DNA from: Kitasatospora sp. GAS204B
Lineage (GTDB): Bacteria; Actinomycetota; Actinomycetes; Streptomycetales; Streptomycetaceae
Reading direction: 5' to 3'
NCBI RefSeq assembly: GCF_029892155.1
Contig: NZ_JARZAG010000021.1
Coordinates: forward strand, 1 to 64,000
Length of the DNA: 64,000 nt
Part shown: positions 62,901 through 64,000 of the stretch, piece by piece
Layout of the letters: each line of letters opens with the position of its first letter
Position numbering within the stretch: the stretch's first letter is position 1
Position numbers and translations under genes: made by a program
Notes under the pieces: model-generated
Seen by the model: the letters and a program-made list of their open reading frames with translations, nothing else
Databases searched by the model: none
What the model was told of the DNA's origin: nothing

Positions 62901-63222
62901 CCTGCACGCCGACGAACTGCGGGCTGCCGAACAGGCCGGCGCGGTCTCCCTGCGCCCTGCCTTCAGCAAGACCCCCGTCGACGGCCGGCGTTTCGTGCAG
63001 GACCGCATCACCGCCGAAGCCGACGAGGTGTGGGAGCTGCTGAATGAGGGAGCCCGGGTCCACGTCTGCGGCGACGGTGCCCGGATGGCGCCCGGCGTTC
63101 GGAACGCCTTCCAGGCCATCTACCTGCGGCAGACCCGAAGCGCCGACCGCGCCGAGGCCCAGCGCTGGCTCCAGACCCTGATGGACCAGAGCCGGTACGT
63201 CGAGGACGTCTTCAGCGGCTGA
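59950..63222 (+). CDS. CYP102-type self-sufficient cytochrome P450/NADPH reductase
   Basis: The protein has 1090 residues from an ATG at 59950 with SD ggagg. The P450 part (to ~480) has 'AGHETTS' (I helix, ~286) and the heme Cys425 in 'FGTGERACIG'. A flavodoxin-like FMN domain starts near 515 ('LLLHGSNYGTCRDFATG'). The FAD/NADPH reductase part has 'RHYSVSSSP' and 'IAAGTGLAPFRA'. This is the BM3 arrangement, in which one chain transfers electrons from NADPH to oxidise fatty acids or similar substrates. The divergent PAS-LuxR gene suggests regulated expression. Confidence 0.9.
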   Translation: MADTLLPPQQSSGEDVPATDVPVIDISAVNFSGTPTLGLMRAARLLGPAFALRVDGQDNLFVSSLDLVTELADDQRFTKNIGLGVANLRPILGDGLFTAHIDEPNWAKAHDILMPAFGLGSMRTYHPVMLKVAHRLIESWDRRAATGSPVEVADDMTRMTLDTIGLAGFDFDFGSFDRDEPHPFVSSMLRCLDWAMTSVGRTAGVDFSEQDEAMRVDAAYLASVVDEVIAARTTAPTVARTTAPDTAPGKPQDLLGLMLTATHPSDGATLDLENVRKQIITFLIAGHETTSGALAFALYYLAKNPAVLRLAQREVDEMWGDTPAPEPTFEDVGRLGYLRQVLNEALRLWPTAPGFAREARQDTVLGGRIPLRAGQSVRALIPMLHREPVWGDNPELFDPSRFAPDAVAARSPHAFKPFGTGERACIGRQFALHEATMVLAMLLHRYRLIDHADYELKLKQSLTIKPDGFTLTLAPRTAADRAANRAALPTASAAQPDRGPAEVADLPTRVRQGTGLLLLHGSNYGTCRDFATGLAEAAAELGCDTTVAPLDAHRGALPTDRPVVIVTASYNGQPTDDAAAFVSWLREAEAEAGAAEGVSYAVLGVGDRNWSATYQRIPTLVDDRLAALGATRILDRAEADASGDLTGSVEAFTAALRTALLERYGDPATVGAGPQRRQDGPAYTVTEVTGSALDTLAARHGMTPMTVVGTAGLTHPQYPRVKRLVRLALPEGTSYRTADHLTVLPANDSALVERAAHLLRADLDTVLSIVPNHPRRDGIPVAGQLTIRQLLTRHVELQDRPTVAQLAVLAALNPCPPERAALGALAENADAHAADQRTLLDLIEDHPALRESLSWPALLELLPPIRPRHYSVSSSPTADPHQVDLMVSVLEAPARSGRGTFRGTGSGYLNSVRPGDTLLARIQPCREAFRVGHDADTPVIMIAAGTGLAPFRAAIAERRALALGGTPLAPALCYFGCDAPDADYLHADELRAAEQAGAVSLRPAFSKTPVDGRRFVQDRITAEADEVWELLNEGARVHVCGDGARMAPGVRNAFQAIYLRQTRSADRAEAQRWLQTLMDQSRYVEDVFSG

Positions 63223-63236
63223 CCCACCACCGGGCC

Positions 63237-63264
63237 CGCCCCCGTCCAGCTGTCGGCGGGGGCG
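63237..63264 (+). terminator. Hairpin after the P450 gene
   Basis: 8-bp G/C arms (63237-63244 and 63257-63264) enclose a 12-nt loop in the 69-bp gap between the P450 and molybdopterin-domain genes. Confidence 0.6.
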
Positions 63265-63291
63265 TTGCCGGGCCTGTGCGTGTGGGGGGCC

Positions 63292-63732
63292 TCAGTCGTC
63301 GACCCGGCCCACCCACACCTCGGTGATCCCGCTGACGTAGCGCGCCCCGCAGTGGTCGGTGGGGACCACCAGCTGTGGCCCGGTCGCGTCCAGCGGCGCG
63401 CCGTCCACGCTGGTGGCGAGCAGCACCTGATGGCCGCCGAAGTCCGGGTCGATCTCCGCCCAGGAGAGCACCACGTGGTGGCCGTCCGCGCCCTTGACGG
63501 TCAGCACGAAGCCCAGCCGCTGCTTGCGGCCGGTCAGGTCGACCTGTGGGCGCGCCGCGCGAAGCACGTCCCACAGCTTCGGCCCCTCGAAGCCGTGCCG
63601 CTGCTCGCCCTCGGTCAGGCAGTCGAAACTCACCTGGACCTGATGGGCCGGCAGGTCACGCAGCTGGGCGACGGTCAGCTCGACAGGTTCGTCGAGGCGG
63701 CCGTGGAAGCGGACGGCGGCAGGTCTGCGCAT
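63292..63732 (-). CDS. Molybdopterin-binding-domain protein (sulfite-oxidase-like)
   Basis: The protein has 146 residues from an ATG at 63732 with an SD ~6 nt upstream; a longer frame to 63822 has none. It looks like a single, short oxidoreductase molybdopterin domain ('VSFDCLTEGEQRHGFEGPKL', then 'VLSWAEIDPDFGGHQVLLA' and 'LVVPTDHCGARYV'). Cys38 is a candidate Mo ligand. The usual C-terminal dimerisation domain is absent. The redox partner is unknown. Confidence 0.7.
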   Translation of the reverse strand: MRRPAAVRFHGRLDEPVELTVAQLRDLPAHQVQVSFDCLTEGEQRHGFEGPKLWDVLRAARPQVDLTGRKQRLGFVLTVKGADGHHVVLSWAEIDPDFGGHQVLLATSVDGAPLDATGPQLVVPTDHCGARYVSGITEVWVGRVDD

Positions 63733-63853
63733 CGGGACTCCATCTCCGGACCGCGCCCGTGCGGCCCGTTTCGGGTGGTACCCGTGAGGCCTCGCAGATA
63801 CCCACCCAACCGGCAGTTTCACTGGCAGATGCGATGAATCGACCCATGCAGGC

Positions 63854-63867
63854 CTGGCAACTGCCAG
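63854..63867. promoter_or_regulatory. Inverted repeat upstream of the molybdopterin-domain gene
   Basis: ctggcaactgccag has 6-nt arms; related half-sites (cggcag, ctggcag) occur at 63811-63828. It lies in the 146-bp gap between the two minus-strand genes. Confidence 0.35.
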
Positions 63868-63878
63868 CTGGCGGTGCG

Positions 63879-64000
63879 TCAGCCGTCGTGACGGACCGGG
63901 AGGCCGTCGAGGGTCTCCTGGAAGCTGCGGATCAGTGCGGCGAGTCCGGTCTCGAAGGCCCGCTCGCGGAAGTCGGCGGGAGCGTTCAGCAGCGGCTCGA
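63879..64000 (-). CDS. Probable TetR-family regulator, C-terminal end only
   Basis: The last 39 codons of a gene running off the window end in 'APADFRERAFETGLAALIRS', similar to the C-termini of TetR-family ligand-binding domains. The stop is at 63879-63881. Nothing else can be said from this fragment. Confidence 0.4.
   Translation of the reverse strand, partial: EPLLNAPADFRERAFETGLAALIRSFQETLDGLPVRHDG

Noticed and set aside
1..64000. CRISPR arrays, tRNA and rRNA genes
   Set aside because: No regularly spaced repeats with unique spacers and no tRNA or rRNA signature were noticed; the direct repeats present are coding or promoter-type.

Overview
This is a 64 kb stretch of very GC-rich DNA from a filamentous actinomycete, most likely Streptomycetaceae (Streptomyces, Kitasatospora or Streptacidiphilus). 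The signs are G/C at nearly every third codon position, frequent GTG and TTG starts, 4-nt stop/start overlaps (GTGA, ATGA, TTGA), hairpin terminators without a U-tract, and gene types typical of the group: GlxA-type AraC regulators, PAS-LuxR regulators, PLL-like lectin repeats, and trypco1/trypsin and GTPase-type multigene systems. No rRNA, tRNA or CRISPR array is visible.

Layout. 1-2.3 kb: two secreted proteins with PLL-type lectin repeats, one cut by the window edge and one carrying an NlpC/P60-like domain. 2.4-6.7 kb: a NERD-domain SF1 helicase, a small protein ending in a RHIM-like amyloid-signalling motif, and the facing remnants of a divergent MFS/TetR pair that has lost both 5' halves. 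7.2-13.8 kb: a peptide-export cassette with a double-glycine precursor, an HlyD-type adaptor, a C39-peptidase ABC transporter and a second NHLM-type ABC transporter. No modifying enzyme is present. 14.0-32.1 kb: a large locus with a zinc-ribbon protein, GTPase, GAP1-like protein, Hsp70/actin-like ATPase, membrane protein, NrdG-like radical SAM enzyme, coiled-coil protein and twin AAA+ ATPase. It is followed by a reversed coiled-coil gene, a trypco1 protein and a 1498-residue trypsin/P-loop/TPR protein. Six successive 4-nt overlaps tie the central genes together. 32.1-35.8 kb: the potassium transporter kup and an NCS1 permease. 36.0-40.4 kb: a tight operon of GlxA/AraC regulator, ThDP enzyme, SRPBCC protein and a KAS III-like enzyme with an Asn in place of the catalytic His. 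40.6-48.4 kb: GNAT, an unknown protein, a GT-C glycosyltransferase, a 168-bp palindromic repeat, phenylacetate-CoA ligase and the transhydrogenase genes pntAB. 48.5-55.0 kb: an S51 peptidase, a LysG/LysE regulator-exporter pair, a MarR regulator divergent from an esterase and SDR, and a NarL-type two-component system. 55.2-64 kb: a class-C beta-lactamase-like lipoprotein, an ArsR regulator divergent from an MFS exporter, a PAS-LuxR regulator divergent from a CYP102-type P450-reductase fusion, a molybdopterin-domain protein and the end of a TetR-like gene.

The strongest candidates for undescribed biology are the 14-32 kb NTPase/radical-SAM/peptidase locus, which is built like a regulated conflict or immunity system, and the export-only cassette whose predicted secreted peptide has no Cys, Lys, Arg or aromatic residue. 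Next come the RHIM-like protein at 4.8-5.2 kb and the ThDP/SRPBCC/KAS III-like operon. Family names were assigned by eye; no database search was run.
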